Assembly (NCBI GenBank): GCA_003313425.1
Contig: NHZP01000005.1
Location: 496,001 to 560,000 of the forward strand
DNA length: 64,000 bases
Origin: Pseudopyrenochaeta lycopersici
Lineage: Eukaryota; Ascomycota; Dothideomycetes; Pleosporales; Pseudopyrenochaetaceae
Direction: 5' to 3'
A program made the position numbers and the translations under genes. Each line of letters opens with the position of its first letter. Positions within the stretch are counted from its first letter, which is position 1. Below are positions 11,982-24,690 of this stretch, piece after piece. The notes below the pieces were generated by a model. That model did not search any database and was not told where the DNA came from. It saw nothing but the letters and a program-made list of their open reading frames with translations.

Positions 11982-13239
11982 GGTGACGACAGGATAGACA
12001 GCGACATCTAGCGGGGGCAAGTGCATCTTGTAGGCTTTGTCTGGGACCGGTAACTTAGATGGGGCGGGAGATTAAGCGAGATCCAGACAGAAGAGGCTTG
12101 GACCTTTGCTTGTCTGCTGCATGTCAGGGCCGGCCCGTGGATTTAAACTGCGCTCATGTTGTGCAGAAAACCATCGAAGGCCAGATTTCTTTTCATGTTT
12201 TAAAGCTGGTTTTTGAGCTACTGTTGCTTCATCATGTCCGATGGATTGAGAATACCAAAAGCAGTGATATCTCAACCGAGGAAGGCCGAGTATTACGAGT
12301 TCCAGAAGATGATTCCAATCACGGGGACCTGCTTCACGGGGACCTCTCTCAGCCATGCCAGATGCATACACCGACAATGCATTACAATACGTTAAGGGGT
12401 CCCAGGCAGTAACGAGAAAGTAGCCCTGGCCGCGCCACAGGACATATTAAAAGGCATCTTCGCCTAAGTAGTTCATCTGGGTGGGTGAAAAGCAAATCAT
12501 CATGCAGCTTAGTGGCTAGGAAGTAAGCGCCGCATAGCCAGCGAATTGACAGACGAGGGCGGATATCATCGCGGAGAGGGACGTGAGAGGCGTCGAACAT
12601 GTTGGAGCGGCGTCCTGAGGTTCGTTAAGGCACACCGAATGCGGTTAGATGCTCCGAAGGCGATTCGGCTATCACATGCTCTGATTGGGCACCTGGAAGA
12701 GGGAACAAGGAGTCCGTACAAGTCGACGCATCTGGCTGATGGGACATAGCGATGAAACCTGAGAGACGGTGAGCAAGTGAGTGGATCCGGGTTCGCATCG
12801 CGAGAGCGAAGCGTGATGATCAGCACAGGGTAGCCAGGGTTAAGCGGGAACGAGTCCCTTCATTTGCTCTGCATCGAACCACGCCCTTTTCCAAGGTCCC
12901 ACCTGCTAAGGAATCTCACACCGTAGACACGTTGTCGTCACTCAGCCATCTGACCCTGACAAAAGTGGGGTCCATGAATGCGCCATGGAGGCCCTAAGCA
13001 TGCGCCCGACAATTTGGAGACGAGCCGCAGTAGTGTGCTATAAGTGTCAGGTCCACCTTTTGGCAGCTGTTGTACCCCCTCCATTGTCACAGAGAGACCA
13101 CCCTTCTACCTGGTGTGACCACACCTGAAAGCCACAATAGTCTCACTCGGAGTATTTGTAATTTGTGGACATCTGTAGGAGCTGGGCGACAAAGCTAAGA
13201 GATTTTGAACCCACGCACAAGATCGGGTAAACCCTTGGC
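11982..13239. other. Intergenic, no gene recognised
   Basis: Lies between the 5' end of the kinase-like gene and the 3' end of TAN1. Short frames only; no domain, repeat or RNA gene seen. Confidence 0.4.
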
Positions 13240-14511
13240 TCACGCATCTGCTTTGATTCTGAGAGTGTCTTTCGCCTCCTGGTCATTGACGTGTACCGGC
13301 TGACGAAGCTCCTCAAGATTGAAACGCTTAAGCTTTTCAAAATCTGGCCCAACGACGCTCATGCCCAAAACGTTCTATAAATGTAAGTATGTATTCACAA
13401 TGGCAATAGGTATCAATGCAAGTGGCTAGCATGATCGACAAGTGCAAAGTCGTACCTTGTAGATCTCCACGAGGATAAGAAGATCATAACCGTTTAGATC
13501 AACCTTGTGGCCAGGGCCTACGGCAGCCGCAATAGATTTGATAACCTCATCTCTTGTGAACTCTTTGTTGTTGCGTATCGACGGCCGTATTGCAAACTTC
13601 AAGGATCGTGTTAGCGAATATTTCCATGCATCCGAGGTTCATAGTTGGACTACAATGCATATGCAGGGAAAACAAAACTCACCTTCTTCCCCGCCTGATC
13701 CGAACCGTGAAAGTGGGGTCCAAGGACTTGTTTCGCAACGGTCTCGAGGCCTTGAGCAGTGGCTTTCTCATATGTGGTAACAGGTGTGAGTCGTTTCACG
13801 TAGCGAAGGTTTCTCGGCTGAGCACCATTGGCTATGTCCTGGCATATATGGTGGACGAACGATACTGGCTCAATAGGTGAGCGTGTTCGAAAGAAAATTA
13901 CTGATAGGAATCAACATCGACCGCATCAAAAGGACACAAACTCCTTACAGCATTGGGTATCGAGTTTGACTGATGTAAATAGAGGCTTTGTATTTGGCTT
14001 ACGAATGTCGGCGAGCTCTTTGTTGATTTCGGCTTCGATATCACCCCCGTCGGAATCATTGTCATCATCTACAGGCTCTCCGTTGCTTACCCCATATAAT
14101 TTGGCAGCATACTTCAACCACATTAGCTTCTGATGCTTCGAGGTCCAGGGTCCAGCCCCGATAATGCAAAGCAAACTACCAACCTCCTGGAATAAGTCCC
14201 TTAGATCACCAATGGATTTCGCTTCCTTCTTCATCGCACAAGTGGCCCATATGCCCATATCGCCGGGTTGGATGGCTCGCGGATCAGCCCTCCTGCGGGG
14301 CATATCCCGATTTCTTTTACCCTGGCACCGGAATCAACATAATGAGGCTCACCACAGCTGCAGAACGAAAATGGGACTGTAAGGCCAAGACATTATACTC
14401 CGACGGAATTTTGACCGTTGCACGGCGAAAAGAACTTACCTTGGCTTTCTTGTTGTCACCCTCATGGCGCTGGTCGGATTCAGCCTTTCGCTTCGTCCCA
14501 GCAACATCCAT
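13240..14511 (-). CDS. TAN1: tRNA acetyltransferase adaptor TAN1 (THUMP domain)
   Basis: Six exons rebuilt from the minus strand: 14440-14511, 14184-14321, 13949-14111, 13683-13900, 13456-13596 and 13240-13374. All five GT-AG introns (118, 72, 48, 86 and 81 bp) keep the frame and give 288 residues, close to yeast Tan1. The N terminus is basic (MDVAGTKRKAESDQ), then IQPGDMGIWATC, an acidic linker, and the THUMP half (RYVKRLTPVTTYEKAT, FAIRPSIRNNKEFTRDEV, VDLNGYDLLILVEIYK, NVLGMSVVGPDFEKLKRFNL). In yeast, Tan1 delivers tRNA-Ser and tRNA-Leu to the Kre33/NAT10 acetyltransferase for N4-acetylcytidine at position 12. The first intron is the least certain, because several acceptors are possible. 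Confidence 0.93.
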
Positions 14512-16012
14512 TTTCGAATCCCAGATAATGGAGTAGTCGTGGTGTGATGGAGGTGCAGGTGTCCAGGTTGTGGTGATTCGTGTGAACGCCAGCATTGAAA
14601 AGCAACTAATCCCTTTTCGCTTAGCGCAGCTGCGTTTCTGTCCATCACTTGTAGATTGAGCAACATCCTGTTGCTCGACTATCCTCCTTGCACGGCTCAC
14701 GCCGCAAACCCAGTGGTATGGGTCCAAAAAATAATACCCACGATCTAGATCACCTTGCGGAAGATGCGATCTAAGACTTCTCACCGAATCGATCAAGCCC
14801 TACAGGAAGGGGACCCGAGCCACTGGAACCTTTCGATATCCGTTACTGATTCTCGCCACGATGCTGCAAGTTCCACGTTAGGCGTCGGCCAAATCAAAGC
14901 CATCTCAGACCACAGACGCTGTCAGATGCGTGCCCGGTAAAATCAGAAGCCACCCGTCACAAGCTGCGAACGTGTGTCACAAGACGGACTCGGGCGGTCG
15001 GAGTTGGCTTGCTCGTAGAATCTGGTTCCTTTTACTTTTTCCCAATAGCAACACCGCACTTGTGACTGCGGTCACCGCCACTGATTGGAGCATGTGAGTT
15101 AAGTGATGAAGCTGGTAAAGCAAATATTCCACCACCACCTAGATCCTGTCAAGTGACTATCGAACCCGATGCTGGACTTTCTCGTTCAAGGTTCGGTGAA
15201 CAGCTGATTGATGCAGACTATTCGGAACTGCTCGTTAAACGAACGATGCTCTATAATTTCATCACGTACAGTCCGTTGGACTACAACTCTTCCATAAACT
15301 ACAGAGTCCTTTCTTCCCCCCTCGCAAAATGGACGTAGTATCCAACCTTCAGAATGTATGACTATCCCACTATCTTGCATTGAACCTCGCAAGTCTTATC
15401 ATACTGAAGACTAATCCTCGATGCTACGAACCTATACCATGTTCATGTACATAAACCTTCCTTATCTGTACCTACTCTTGCCTACTGTTATTCTGCTTGT
15501 AACCTTTTCCAGGCGCGGTCAACGTTATCTGAAACTTGCATGATGTCACCCATGCGAAACAGGGTCAAGGTGGTTACACTTACGCACCAGATTTCACTGC
15601 GCAACAGCAATGGTGACGCGGTGCATCTCAACGGGATAAACATTACTCATGCGGTGTTACGAACACGGAATTGTAATAGGCGATCCATCTAGTCTCGATC
15701 TTCAAGAGGAATAGAAAAGTTTTTTAAGTGACATACCTAAAAACTTATTGTCCTGACGCTGCATTTAAATCTTCTCGTCATGTGTGTGGTGAGCAAAACA
15801 TGGACATGATCATGAACGTATCCAGAAATTGAAGATGATCAGAAACTACTAAACGCCTAGGATATGAGTACTGATGTATAGTATTTTATTGGACGTGGGA
15901 AAGCATATGTCAGCCTTAGCAGATGGCGTAAACCGATCAACACAAAAGGTAGGCGCTGGCCACGTCGACAAACATAGAACTAGTATACAGCATCGTATCC
16001 TGATGAGACCCT
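14512..16012. other. Intergenic, 1.5 kb, no gene recognised
   Basis: Contains the promoter side of TAN1 and the 3' flank of mtTFB. No supported ORF, repeat or RNA gene. Confidence 0.4.
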
Positions 16013-18068
16013 TTACATGTACCCTTGTGTCGCCCCCCTATGCCTAAAATATTTATTGTGATCACTTCCTGGTGCCTTGAACGGCCACTCTCTATAAGCA
16101 GCTACAAGCTCCTCGATCATTTCCATCGTCAACAATCGCACCCGAAGGTGATGCATTTGTAACCTCCCTCCCCTTTTTGGATCCTTCAAAGATGGACAAT
16201 CCTTGATGATATCTGACAAACCATGCTGCATTTTGTCCAAGGCATGGTTGACAGCCGCCACTGGCTGTGTGTATAGACCGAAGACGAAATCCTGCACCCA
16301 TTCGAACCAGTCCGGTGCCTGGGCGGAGGGGTTTGGAATGGGCTCAGAGGAGATGAGAGATAGGCGATTCTGCGGCCATGCTTCCGATGGTGACATGATG
16401 AGGGGTTCAAAGGGACGGGAGTCCCACTGGAGGCGGGGGTAAGGGGGCATGCGAATCGCAAGGCGATCGTCTAGCTCTGCAAACGGGGCCGAGGCATAGT
16501 TAGATGCCATGTTGTCAACTCCATGTTGCCATGCAGCGTCCAAGTCTCCAAGCTGTTTCATTGACGCATCTTTCTCTGCACCATCTTCCATTTCGAGAAT
16601 CTTGCACTCGAGGAGATACATCTCTTCCCCAATATCAGCCAGCGCCTCGATTTCACCCTTGACCTTGAGGATATTGAATACCGTAGATCGTTTCTTATAA
16701 AAGGTGGACACTTCTTCCTTTGCGGGGTGACCGTTAAGTTTAGGCTTTGGGGCTGCTGGTTTCCCTGGGGTTGTAACTATGCGCTCGATGTTGACGTCCG
16801 GATACTTTTGTTGCAAGTGCTTTTCCTGTTCGTAGTGCTCGATGAAACTCTCTGGAAGTAGACCGATTGCCGACTTGCCAGCCAGCTGTTGCTCGCGTAG
16901 GAAAGTTTGTATAGCAGCGCTGTGGCTGATGCCGGTCCCATTGGAAGCCTTCTCGACATCTTCAGCGAAATCGTGTATGCTTTCGCGTCGATGCTGCGGA
17001 AGCTCCATACCCATCACTCTCCCTGATTTCATGGCGTGAATGGTGCTCTCAATCTCGTACTGCGGTTCACGACCAGTGGAGCCCCGACCAAGTTTACGGT
17101 GAGCGCGTTCCGCGTTCACTATTACGTTCATAGTGTGCGTCATCTCTAGGAAGCGATTGGCTTTCTGCATGCCTGCTATCGACTCGGCAATCATAGGACC
17201 AAAGTCGTCGTGCTGTACCCAGAACAATGTTCGTACTAAACCATAGGTGTGAAAGAGGTCATTTGTTGGTGCAGCGGCAGCAAAGTGGTAGAACAGCTGC
17301 TTAGCCATTGAGTCAAAGCCCAGCCCCGGGAGTCGGGGGTCCCATACAAGGGACCCGGTCACCAGCAGCGTGTTGTTGGGCTTCTGAGCCTTGGGATCTT
17401 GCGGATCCCGTGGAATTTGATGGGGAAAGGCTCCCTCATTGACCATTGTTCGGTACGTGTCCAGGTCGCACGGGTCTTTCGCGACTAGCGAGTATTTGGA
17501 GTCGCGCGCGCTGAGGAGAGGATCGAGGAAGCTTTGGAACTTCTCAAATCGCGGTTCGAGGAGGACATGGCTTCGTGGCTCCAGAAAGCCATGGAGCTTC
17601 TGTGACCACAAACCAGCGCCGGGGTTGATGTCGAGGATGTCGCAGCCCTTGTGCCGCTCTAGCGTGTGTCCAATGTATTTGAGCACATCGTCTAGAAGTC
17701 CCCCATGTTAGCATGGGCGTCCGGTGATTGTCTACACCTCTGGGACTCGACGTACCGCATAGGTCTGGACTTACAATTTGTGTTCTAACATGAACACCAG
17801 ATGACGTCGGTGAAGTGGTGGCGTGGGAATGCTTCCTCTTTGCTTTCTTGGGTTCAAGGCTCGGGTGTATGACCTCATTCAAGGCTGAGCTCAAGGGATA
17901 TTTCTCGCTCGTCTGTAGCTTTTCCGCTGCCCAATGGCCCTTCTGACCTTTTCGGCGGCCAACTGTACGGTCATGGGTGTATGTCGCAAAGCGTAATTGG
18001 GTCCAGGGTGAAACTAATGCACCAGATCGACAGGATATTCGCGATAGCGACGGCCGTATGCAAAACAT
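16013..18068 (-). CDS. MTF1: Mitochondrial transcription factor 1 (mtTFB), rRNA dimethylase-like
   Basis: Exons 17756-18068 and 16013-17691 are joined over a 64-bp intron with a TGCTAAC branch, giving 663 residues. The first 104 residues look like a mitochondrial presequence plus a basic, disordered extension (MFCIRPSLSRISCRSG; RRKGQKGHW). A class I methyltransferase-like domain follows: HKGCDILDINPGAGLWSQKL (about 118-137) corresponds to motif I. The next strand ends in an acidic residue (HVLLEPRFEKF), and later motifs include TLLVTGSLVWDPRL. In yeast the family member Mtf1 is the initiation factor for mitochondrial RNA polymerase Rpo41. This protein is about twice the length of yeast Mtf1, with long insertions and a C-terminal helical region. 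It shares a 314-bp promoter region with the flavoprotein gene. Methyltransferase activity is not predicted from sequence. Confidence 0.85.
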
Positions 18069-18382
18069 GAAGGCGTGTGGGGAGATATCACAATTCCTCT
18101 TCCTAACATCGAAGTTTCGCCGCGGGAATCCAAGCCGTTTTTAGATAGCGCGCTTCTCCGTCACGTGCCTACGCGTCTGAGCATACCCGCCCACGTCGCA
18201 ATTATCTGATAGAGAGTAGGGCGTGATGTTTTGACCCACCCCTGTATCAAATTCGCATTAAACTTGATGCGGTTGGATCCTTAACAATGAGATGCACATG
18301 GCCACTTTTGGAAGGTGGGTTCGGCCAGTACAAACCACAATGACGATGAGAAACGTGGGGCAAGCCAACGTTGTCTTCCTTT
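18069..18382. promoter_or_regulatory. Divergent intergenic region, mtTFB / flavoprotein
   Basis: The 314 bp between opposed start codons carries both promoters by necessity. No TATA box identified. Confidence 0.5.
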
Positions 18383-19736
18383 ATGACAATGAACCATCAC
18401 GATAGTAACATCCTGGTCGTAGGTGCTGGGACTTGGGGCTGTTCTATAGCCTTGGAGCTCGCTCGTCGCGGTCACACGGGAATCAAAGTTCTCGATGGCA
18501 GCTCCTTCCCATCCGCCATTTCTGCGGGCAATGATTTGAACAAAATAGCTGAAGAAGGTGGTTTACAATCTTTTTGTCCAAAGACCGTCATTAATCTGAC
18601 TTGTACTAGCAAATGAGCCATCTGACTCCGACACAGACGAAGCTTTCTTCTGGAACCACATCTCACATATGTCAATGCGTGCATGGAACCACGATCCCCT
18701 CTTTCGCCCTTTCTACCATGAAACAGGCTTCATCATGGCTGGTGTAAGCAACGAAGCGTATGAGCGATGTGTAGAGTACGCGAAAAGCGAAAATGCTGAT
18801 TTGACACCTTTGAACACGACTGAAGAGTTTCAAAGGACGATGCCTGAAGGAGTACTGCAAGGTGACTTCCCGGGCTGGCGCGGTTTCTGGAAAAGGAATG
18901 GGGCGGGATGGGTTTTTGCGAGTGGTGCATTACGAGCTATGTATGATGAAGCTGTAAGGCTAGGGGTGCACTTTGTGACAGGTGACCCGGATGGGTTGGT
19001 AGAGGGGCTCTTATACTCCCAGAAAGCGGACAAAGTCATCGGTGCAAAAACCGCAGATGGAGCTAGACATACGGCAGAGCATGTCGTACTCGCAGCTGGC
19101 GCAAATAGCGATCAACTTCTTGACTTCAAGAAGCAACTCAGGCCTACAGCATGGACACTGGCACACTTGCCTCTCTCGGCCGAGGAAGCCCAAAAATTCA
19201 AGAACTTACCAGTTCTATATGGTGTTGATCGCGGCTTCTTCATCGAGCCAGATGTCGAAAGACACGAGTTGAAGATCTGTGATGAGCATCCTGGATACTT
19301 GAACCCAGTCATGGACGACAACGACGAGTTCCGTTCCATTCCATTCGCGCGCCATCAGATACCCAAAGACGCAGAGACACGCATGCGCCGCCTTCTGTCT
19401 GAAACCATGCCGCAGTTTGCAAATCGCCAGGTCAGCTTCGCCCGTATATGCTGGGATGCAGATACCGTGGATCGTATCTTTCTCATCGATAAGCATCCCA
19501 CATACACCAATCTCACCATAGCTGTTGGTGGCTCAGGAAACGGATTTATGGCATGCCCCGCTATTGGTGTTGTGGTCGCAGACCTCTTTGAAGGCAACAG
19601 CGAGGGCAGACTCAGAGAGATCATGCGATGGCGCCCAGATAGCAGTGTAGACAGGAACTGGTGGAGCACGCAGGGCCGATACGGTGCTGAGGGCAAGGTT
19701 ATGGACTTTCGTAGCGTGGAGGAATGGACGGTATGA
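18383..19736 (+). CDS. Amadoriase / fructosyl amino acid oxidase-like FAD oxidoreductase
   Basis: Exons 18383-18557 and 18610-19736 are joined over a 52-bp intron (codon G|CA), giving 433 residues. The N terminus has the FAD-binding GAGTWG loop (about 14-19), then SAGNDLNK with Lys about 54, matching the Lys that activates oxygen in amadoriases. GVLQGDFPGW, NGAGW, LRPTAWTLAHL, CDEHPGY (Glu about 284) and FARICWDADT (Cys about 339, candidate covalent FAD attachment) follow amadoriase order and spacing closely. The Lys that contacts the substrate carboxylate in A. fumigatus amadoriase II is Met here (GNGFMACPAIG, about 372), so the substrate may differ: another secondary amine acid, saccharopine or pipecolate. 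No clear peroxisomal C-terminal tripeptide (ends EEWTV). A further in-frame ATG lies at 18389. Confidence 0.88.
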
Positions 19737-22700
19737 TGCAGGAATCTGGATATCTTCTGTATGCAATGCGTAGACTGTTGTATGTTCACGGCGTTAGTCT
19801 TAAATTCTCAATGAGCGAGAAACGTTCGAAAAAGGGGTGCTAAGATGAACAGACAACTACTACGACTGTCCGCTTGGATACAATGATGAGTGGGGGATAG
19901 AGTCGCGTTCGTTTGATTTCGAAGCTCGTTTTACTCCTATACAAACTAATAACGCGAGCCCTGAATCATTGACTCTTCACATATGTTCATAAGCACTGAT
20001 ATGTGCCGGCACGAGTGACAAATCGGACACCCCTTTGAGGTGAATGCCGAATCATGGCCCTGGTATTATAATCCGGAAAGATGTCGGCGCCATTTAGGGG
20101 ATGTGATACAGGACACCGGAAGCAAAAGTGCGAGGCAGTCCCAAGCGAAAACACCTATCATTGAGCAGCACCAACTTTCTACCAGGATATACCTTTGAAC
20201 GAGTTTGTGCAAGCACCTGTCATGCCAGGTTCGTGGTGGCAGCTCATTTTGGACCCACGGCTGTGCAATCAAGGCGCGCTGTTCTGCGATCTGCCGGAAT
20301 CGCGTGGATACACCCGCTCCAACATCTCGCAAGATGATTTCCAGATTGAAACTGCATAATTATGCGAGGCCAGTTGTCTGGCGCTGGTTGCTATGTCACT
20401 GGATGAGGAGGTTGAGCAGATGAAATTGCCATGTCCACAAAGTTTGAGAGGATGAGGCTGTGTGAACATGGCGGACACTGCCTTGTTTCACCACACACTC
20501 CTTCATGAAAATGTGATTGTAGACTCTGTAATCTCCAAATATAGACTACTTGGTCCGTCAAGACTGCACGGGACGGTCGCTACAGTTTGCGGCACGTCAG
20601 TGGCGTCACCTATCCTGGAGCGTCAAGAGACAGGGTCTACATCGCCGGCTGGGGAGTGCATGACTACCAAGTTTGGACAGGCCCATTATCTAGGGAGGCA
20701 TGACTTGAGAGTTAGAATATGTGAATGCCATTGCAGCAGGCCGTTAGCCTGGAAAGCTGGCTTTGGGAGTGTCGGAGATGGTGCAATTGTGCAATCGTAT
20801 GTCGGATCAAAGACTTGCACATTGACATACATCTCCCTGAAACTGAAAGATCCTTCCGTAGGAATTGACTGAAACTATCGGGACAAGACATCGCTTCCCA
20901 CAAACGGTAACTTCCAAGCGACGATCCAAATGTTGGTTCCCGGTGGAGACGTGCGCTGTTTCTGACCAGCATTCAACGGTTGGCTGTATGTGTTATCTGG
21001 TGATAAACCTCTCTAGAGTGTCTATAGCCCCGTCATGATTGACAGGAGGCCTGATTTGTGGGGCGACTAAGGCTAAGTATACGTGAGGGCTTCGGGATTG
21101 CTGTAGTGAGATGCACAGAAGAAACTAGGAGAAGCCGCAATAGTTCTGCGCTTGGAGGTTCTATACCGTTTTCCGGCCTCAGATGACAAAGGCCACCCAG
21201 AGCCAGATGTAGTGAAGGTTGGAAGGTGCTACAAACAGCCTTGTTTCGCCCCCAGGTAATGCTGCAGATATTGTGGCCTATGAGAGACTCAGATCACCGC
21301 ACAATGCAAGCCATGTGAGCCATGACTGGTTGCTTCCAAGGCTCAGTGTTAGTGGACTTGGTTTAGTGATGGCCAACGCAACTTCCTCGCAACGATGCCC
21401 AGTATTGATGTCCCGGGCTTGGTGCATCAACGGTCGAGCTCTTCCCATGCATTACCCTGTGATATTCTAATTTCTGAGGTGAATGTGATCAGATTCAGTG
21501 ACGTAAATTAGTGTCTGACTATCCGCAGTGTCAAGCAGGTGCAAGTACTGCGGTCGGCAGTGAAGCCCAACAGCTCCACCTTAGCACACCAACTCTCCGC
21601 CCCCAATCTCTAGCCGTTGCTCGCCCCATATTGAACGCCATGGTGTTTTTGTCGGCGAGTTCTATCGCAGATGAGTCCTTGTATAGACACGAGGCAGACA
21701 TTCACCAACTGCTGGGTTCGCCTCAGATACTTGTCTCGCCGAGAATAGGCACTTCAGAAGAGCATACAGTGGTGTAGCAGGCCCATCCAAACAAGGCCGT
21801 GGCTGAAGCGACTCCTTTCACGAATATGCCAGCTGTTGAGATGTGCCCTATACGATTAAGCAATCCCGGGATAGCACCGTGATTATGGCCCTGCGCAATT
21901 CTGCACGAGCAGCTCTTAGAATTCGACAATATGCGCTTCGCATTGCAAAGCTCATTTGGCTTTGCAGCCTGCATCTTGACTCGACCTACAGCTGAAGTAG
22001 AAAGCAAACGAAAGTAACATGCCCGCGATGGAATTGGAGGACGCTCTCTTGCCACACACGGCCACAGAAGCCGTCTAACTTGATGGCATAATGCGACTAT
22101 CTCCGAACATCCTGCACAGCGCGTTTGTCCGCTTTGGGTTCAGGCGCTTAGGCAATTCGGGTGGGCACTGATCAATGCCTGGAACGGGTCGGTCATCTGC
22201 GACCTTGTTTGGCCATGTTCCTTCCTTCGCTCTTTAGCCATCTCGAGTACAGTAGTGGTCGGCGCCTGGTACGGAACTATTCGACGACGGTGATCCTTGA
22301 TTTGAAATGCAATCAAACCATCATCGCAAGCTCTCACATACATCGCACACTATAGTCTTGGCGAGCGCGGGTCGCTCACGGAAAGGTTGACGTTGTTTAG
22401 TGGCGGTCGGTCCTCGGTGATATAGAACATACGAGGGAAGACAGTAGGCAGTTACAGACGGCGGGCATTCTCAGTGCTTGAAACGTCTCTGACATAAGCA
22501 TTTGAGCGTGACAACAGGGCTATCCACCCGCGCTTCGGACCACTCTTACTAATTATAGGTTCTGAGCTCTGACCATTTACGCCCGACAGAACGCCCCGCG
22601 CTATCGACACCCGTCTCAGCGAACCACCTGCGCCGGCTACAATGTGCCGTGCTCCAGCAACAACCGGAGTTAGCGACTCAAGCGTAAGCTGTCGACCCGT

Positions 22701-23807
22701 CACTCGACCAAGTATCTACTCTGCCATGCTGCGATCGGCAGCCCATCATCTCCAAAGCCATGGGAAGCGCGTTGTTGCCACTTATGCGCTACCAGCTCTG
22801 ATGTCGTCTCACAGCCCGCACCGCTAGTCTGCGAGTGCGGCTACATCTGGGGTACCAGAATTGTAGACCGCGACGACGTTCAAGATCGTACTTTTCGATC
22901 ATCAGAAGAGTCGCTTCAAGGGGCAGTCGGTACCCGATGATTGTTGGCCGTTGGCCGGGTACGGCATGAAAGCCGCAGAGGGATCGTTCCAAGCGAATAG
23001 AATGAAGCTTTCTTCCCAGTAGTCCAACCCTAGTAGGCCGCTTCTCAGACCAACGCTAAACGCAGAGCTTGGTCACCACCATGGCGGTACCTTCACCCGA
23101 CAGGGATTAGCTAGCCGGGCCGCAAGGCTCACTCGCACCCCATCGCACTTGTGAACATATTATGCACCTTAGCTTAAACTGGGGGCAGTAGCTATGGAGC
23201 GGTATATCAAATTGGGAAGCTTGCGCAACAAGCGTGAGCCAACCTTATCCACATTCGATGACCACAACCAGCCATGTTCTTTTATCGGATGAGCAGCCTG
23301 AGTGAGATGTTCATCTGGACCTACATAAGCTTCTTCTCTGTCTGCGCCCCAGATCTACATAAAGGAATTCATGCCACATGGTTAGCCGCTTCGTTCCCAA
23401 ATTTCTAACTTGGTCACTGTAAGGCCCTCCTTCACAGACCAATCCTGTCTCAGACGCTGCAAGACATTACAACACCGCCACTACCCGCCACTCCTCCGTC
23501 GAAAGGTCTAACACCTCAGCCTTATATTTGCGGAAAGGCCCCTAGAAGCTCCCGTGCTAAGGCTGTACCCCCCCGGACTAGCATCCTTACTCCCATCCTA
23601 GAGCGTGGGCCTGTGCCTTAAGACTCGACCATTCTCACCCATCTGTTGGACCTCCCGCTTAGACGCACTGGCCTATTCCCTCGCGCAATATACAACTCAC
23701 ATATACTTCGATTTGCGACCATTAGAAGACCATCAGATTCCCCGTTCCTGACCCTCTCTTCAACACTACCTCCCACCACTCCTAGAACTTACGAAACCAC
23801 GCCACAC
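19737..23807. other. Gene-poor stretch, 4.1 kb, upstream of the zinc-finger gene
   Basis: No frame longer than about 136 codons and none with a recognisable domain. The last few hundred bases before the zinc-finger gene are pyrimidine-rich, as is common in fungal promoters and 5' UTRs. A degenerate transposon could hide here, but I cannot identify termini by eye. Confidence 0.4.
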
Positions 23808-24690
23808 ATGAGGATGAGCTTTTTCTCACCTGAGGCAGAGATGGCCCTCCTGGCGCCAGACGATGACATGGGTCATCTGTACCCCTCCTCCACATGTCAA
23901 TCGCCTCCTAGCATCATGTATTCACCACCGCTACAACACATGGCCCACCGACCTGCTACAACATTACCTGGAAATGGTGCAATGTTTTCTCCTCAACACG
24001 ACTACAGGCCGATCATGGACTCACCATACCCACCACATTCTCTCTGGTCGCCGCAACCCTCATCGATGCCGTTGCCCCAGGTGTCCTCGTATTCATACGC
24101 CCCCTTCACAGGCATTACAGCTGCATCGACACTAGCACCCGACCAGAACCTATTTCCACAGTCATATGGTGTGTCTCGGCCGTCGAGATCACACTCAGCC
24201 TCATCTTCTGCAGGCCTCGGTATCCACTCCAGTGTCCCTTCAGAGAGATCACCACCTTCGCTCTCACGCTCACTCTCGCCATCATCACCAGATCTGCGGG
24301 CGTACGGTGTCCCCAACAAGAATGGAACATGGAGTTGTGCCTATCCAGGATGCACTTCTCGAGCAGTGTTCACTCGAGGCTGTGATCTGAGGAAACACCA
24401 CAAGCGACACACAAAGTCTTTCTTTTGTCGCCACGTTGATTGCCCACAAGCTACAGGCGGGGGCTTTTCGAGTAAAAAGGATCTCGCAAGACACGAGGCC
24501 AAGCACAATCCAGGTGTGTTGTGTGATTGGGATGGATGTGATAGGGTGTTCAGTCGCGTGGACAATATGGTAGGATTAGAGCAATCTCCATGCCCCGGAG
24601 AATCACAATGCTAACGACATGCTGCAGAGAGATCATGTTAAAAGAATTCACCTCAAATCGTCACGGAAGTCATCAATCACTTCCACATAG
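23808..24690 (+). CDS. C2H2 zinc-finger protein, probable transcription factor
   Basis: Exons 23808-24569 and 24628-24690 are joined over a 58-bp intron with a TGCTAAC branch, giving 274 residues. The N-terminal 170 residues are low-complexity (Ser, Pro, Tyr, Gln), as in activation regions. Three tandem C2H2 units follow: the first from WSCAYPGC with HHKRH, the second from FFCRHVDC with HEAKH, the third from LCDWDGCDRVFSRVDNM. The third needs exon 2 (RDHVKRIHLK) to supply its two histidines, so the intron is well supported. The frame is open upstream of 23808 but lacks ATG; MRMSFFSPEAE is the first possible start and 23814 the next. Fungal proteins of this type are sequence-specific regulators; targets cannot be inferred. 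Confidence 0.87.
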
